Assembly (NCBI GenBank): GCA_964019155.1
Contig: OZ025246.1
Location: 2,839,066-2,903,065 of the forward strand
DNA from: Osedax fenrisi
Taxonomy: Eukaryota > Annelida > Polychaeta > Sabellida > Siboglinidae
Reading direction: 5' to 3'
Length of the DNA stretch: 64,000 nt
Shown: in pieces, positions 61,773 to 64,000 of the stretch
Layout: each line of letters opens with the position of its first letter
Position numbering within the stretch: the stretch's first letter is position 1
Made by a program: the position numbers and the translations under genes
Notes under the pieces: generated by a model
Seen by the model: the letters and a program-made list of their open reading frames with translations, nothing else
Told to the model about the DNA's origin: nothing
Database searches by the model: none

Positions 61773-62645
61773 CTTTATTATATTTACAATTATACCTTTT
61801 ATTAAATTCATGCAAATTTAAACTTAATTGATGACATTTTAACAACTTTTTTTTAGAAATTGTCAATAATAGTAATATATCATGATTAAAAATCCACTTC
61901 AATTTATTACAATCACATTGTATTTGATTGTTAAACATTGTTAATATTTTTAATGTATTACCTATGCTACCAAAAACACTTTTATCTATAGTAGGTAGGA
62001 GATTATCGTTTAATCTTAACGTCTCGAGATTTTTATTGAATGCATTACGTTCAACTCTATTAATTAAATTAAATGATAAATCTATTTCCTTGTTAACGTG
62101 AGAAGAAAATACACCACTTTTAACCGTTTTAAAGAGATTATACTTCATAGAAATGAAATAGTAAGTTAACTTTCCTGTATTTGCTATATTATTATGGTAA
62201 ATATATAAATATTTCAATTTTATTAGAAATGAGAAGGTACCTGCTTCTATAAACTTAATCATATTGTGATGTAGCCTTAAATTCACTAATGAAATAAGAC
62301 CTGTAAATGTATCTTTTAATAAATTATCTATTTTATTTTTACTTATTGATAGAGTAATTAAATTATTTAAGCGTGTGAAGTATACTATATTATTTTCAGA
62401 TCTTATAGTAGTCCAACCCACATTATTAAAACATAGGTTTTCTATATTAACATTGATATTTGTAAAATATTTTAAAGTCATATTATAGAATTCTATATTA
62501 TTAAAGTTTTTAAATGAGATATATTTAAATTTATGAAAATTAATATAAACATATTCAAATGTTGTGCTTATTATTTGTAATGATTTAATACTACGAGTAT
62601 TTAAATATGTATTATAAATGTCTGTGATATTATCATTGTTCACTT
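61773..62645 (-). CDS. LRR and LRRCT exon of an extracellular protein
   Basis: 873 nt, phase 1 at both ends, with acceptor ATTATTTTTAG and donor AAAG|GTAAATATA. The apparent start at 62643 is GTG directly after the acceptor, so this is an internal exon and not a complete gene. About 291 residues. LRRs are readable: LITLSISKNKIDNLLKDTF, LVNLRLHHNMIKFIEAGTF, LKYLYIYHNNI, IDLSFNLINRVERNAF, LETLRLNDNLL and LKILTMFNNQI. A C-terminal cap (LRRCT) follows, with CDCNKLKWIF and two later cysteines (positions near LLKC and YNC). Such domains bind proteins outside the cell. The following exons on this strand encode EGF domains, an order known from Slit. No signal peptide is in this exon; it should lie upstream, beyond 62645. 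Confidence 0.85.
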
Positions 62646-62857
62646 CTAAAAATAATATTAGCTTGTTCCGAACATATTCTGTATATATTTTCTGTATGAT
62701 AATAAGTTAATTAATTACAAAATAGTATCTTATAAAATTAATTATATTACATAATATTTAAAACATATATTAAATATATTATATATTTTAACAGTAACAT
62801 TTTTAATAATGTATTATATGTAATGATATATTAATTATGAAATATATATATATATAT

Positions 62858-63158
62858 TATTTTTATTTTTTTTTTATTTGATGAATTCTTTATCCCTTCC
62901 AGGAACATAGATGTCGTTTACACTTATAACCATGTGTGGCTCTAATGTCCCTTCGAAGCCGCTCTCATTTTAATACATCTATGGTTTTAACGAGAATCGA
63001 TCATTTATTTATACACAATTATATAAGATCACTTCTAAAAAAAATATTTTAAGACCCATTTTATAAATTAATTTATGATCCGGACTAGTTTCTAACCCGT
63101 GTCCTATAAGCATATAATGCGTATGTGTCTGACACCTTAGCCACTGAGCCACACAGGC
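62858..63158 (-). mobile_element. tRNA-derived SINE
   Basis: On the minus strand the head GCCTGTGTGGCTCAGTGG resembles a tRNA 5' half; the A box is TGGCTCAGTGG (63141-63151). A B-box-like GGGTTAGAAAC follows about 45 bp on (63088-63098), worn at several positions. A non-tRNA body, with GAGCCACACATGGTTATAAG, ends in an A-rich tail (62858-62880). Length is about 300 bp. A normal tRNA is excluded because the anticodon and T arms do not fold. It would be transcribed by RNA polymerase III and moved by LINE machinery. Confidence 0.7.
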
Positions 63159-63162
63159 AATT

Positions 63163-63194
<32 letters not shown>

Positions 63195-63271
63195 TTACTA
63201 TGTTTTTTAATCAAATAACTAAAATGTTATTTACTTAAATATTGTACCATGATCATAATGAATGGTTACCG
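63159..63271. other. Short AT-rich spacer
   Basis: TA run at 63162-63190, then nothing recognisable. Confidence 0.5.
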
Positions 63272-63420
63272 GTAAACTCAGACCACTTTTGAAGTAAATT
63301 CGGACCACTTTTATGCTTTATCCCATATTATAGAAGTATACTATATATAGTTATTTTAAAATAGTCCGAATCTTCTTCAAAAGTGATCTGAATTTTATTT
63401 CAAAAGTGGTCCGAATTTAC
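63272..63420. mobile_element. MITE, 149 bp, GTAAAYTCRGACC ends
   Basis: Inverted ends of about 27 bp: left GTAAACTCAGACCACTTTTG, right CAAAAGTGGTCCGAATTTAC, with a few mismatches. The same words are repeated inside (TTCGGACCACTTTT and AAAAGTGATCTGAA), so each arm carries a doubled motif. Non-coding. Confidence 0.75.
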
Positions 63421-63494
63421 CTAGTCCGAACTTTCTGGTGTTCCTAAATAACTAAGGATTTTAAATTAATTACACCACCCAAAACACTGACTGA

Positions 63495-63666
63495 CCCAGC
63501 AAACAGTAATATCAACATAATAGCAGCATAATATACTTTTAAATTAAAAGCAGCATAATAGACATTCAATTGCAACATAATATCAGCATAATAGCACAAT
63601 GTAAACAGTTGAAGCTATTACATATGCTGTTATGCTGCTATTATTGGGTTATTACTGTTTGCTGGG
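63495..63666. mobile_element. MITE, 172 bp, CCCAGCAAACAGTAATA ends
   Basis: Perfect inverted ends of about 17 bp, CCCAGCAAACAGTAATA and, at the right, its complement with TTACTGTTTGCTGGG. The inside consists of CAGCATAATA words in both directions and GCACAATGTAAACA. The same words make up the blocks in the array units (11324-11637, 24799-25127), which look like older members. It lies directly left of the Ty3/gypsy fragment and may interrupt it. Confidence 0.78.
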
Positions 63667-63684
63667 GATATTCGGAGTTTTCTC

Positions 63685-64000
63685 GGTATAGCGAATTACA
63701 TGTACCCTTTTGTACCTCTAATCATAATCTACTATAGCGCCACTAAGATAACTTACTCACAAAAACGTTGATTTCAGATTTTCAAAATCACATCAAAAAG
63801 CTTTCGAAAACATTAAAAAAGAGATATGCTGTGATATGGCACTAGCATATTTTGATACCAGCCTCCCTACCACTATCCAAGTTTATGCTTCTTGTACAGG
63901 TATTGGTGCCGTCCTCCTGAAAAACTCAAGATCTGTACATTTCGCTTCCAGAACACTAACGGAACCAAAACGATGATATGCAAACATATGTTTATATTGT
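63685..64000 (+). pseudogene. Ty3/gypsy pol fragment, RT-RNase H region
   Basis: Part of an LTR retrotransposon polymerase, cut by the window end. ANYMYPFVP (63691 on) is the end of the RT thumb. After a frame change come IAPLR, LTHKNVDF, HQKAFENIKKEI, then MALAYFDTSLPTTIQVYASC and GIGAVLLKN, the start of RNase H, followed by FASRTLTEPKR. The first catalytic Asp of RNase H (normally in V-D-A-S) is Tyr here. A frameshift near 63720 and TGA after EPKR show it is dead. The rest of the element should lie to the right. Confidence 0.85.

Noticed and set aside
61723..62643. Complete 306-residue LRR protein starting at 62643
   Set aside because: The start is GTG two bases after a splice acceptor, and the tail past 61773 is a TA-repeat translation after a good donor; it is an internal exon.
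63088..63158. tRNA gene
   Set aside because: It has an A box, but the B box is worn and no cloverleaf with anticodon arm forms; an A-tailed body follows, so it is a SINE.

Overview
The window is AT-rich nuclear DNA (by eye about four fifths A+T, with many TA microsatellites) from a metazoan that I cannot place to phylum. The grounds are EGF-like and leucine-rich-repeat (LRR) exons with phase-1 introns, a helicase-type Helitron, several non-LTR retrotransposons, a tRNA-derived SINE and a Ty3/gypsy fragment. It is not bacterial: there are no operons, ribosome binding sites or CRISPR, and no promoter or poly(A) signal could be assigned with confidence.

Host coding sequence is sparse and all on the minus strand. 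It reads as exons of one very long gene, or of neighbouring genes, for a secreted or membrane multidomain protein. In transcription order: an 873-nt LRR plus LRRCT exon (62645 to 61773), six tandemly amplified 129-nt EGF-like exons (60597, 55384, 44326, 33024, 29150 and 23918 at their 5' ends), and a 228-nt exon with two EGF-like domains (298 to 71). Every exon has AG/GT borders, starts and ends in phase 1 and is a multiple of three in length, so each can be gained or lost without breaking the frame. LRR followed by EGF recalls Slit-type proteins, but the identity is open.

The dominant structure is a tandem array of six units (10992-61104, basic unit about 5.2 kb), each carrying one EGF exon. 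Unit lengths differ because of later events: an 8.6-kb inverted-repeat element in R1, a 1.36-kb deletion in R3, a 225-bp duplication in R4, and the same 5.9-kb LINE at the same site in R4 and R5, so the LINE landed once and was copied with its unit. Every unit contains a TA-target element with CCCAGGAAA ends and a hAT-like element with an 8-bp target duplication; both insertions can be proved from an internal empty-site paralogue. The hAT-like element holds an old minus-strand LINE fragment. Unit R5 looks like a mosaic of R2-like and R4-like halves.

Outside the array, 1.2-7.3 kb holds tandem repeats and a decayed Helitron with a nearly full PIF1-type helicase. The 7.8-10.4 kb part holds a 205-bp tandem repeat and a 22-bp minisatellite of roughly 80 copies. 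The right end (62.8-64 kb) packs a SINE, two MITEs and the RNase H region of a Ty3/gypsy element that runs off the window.
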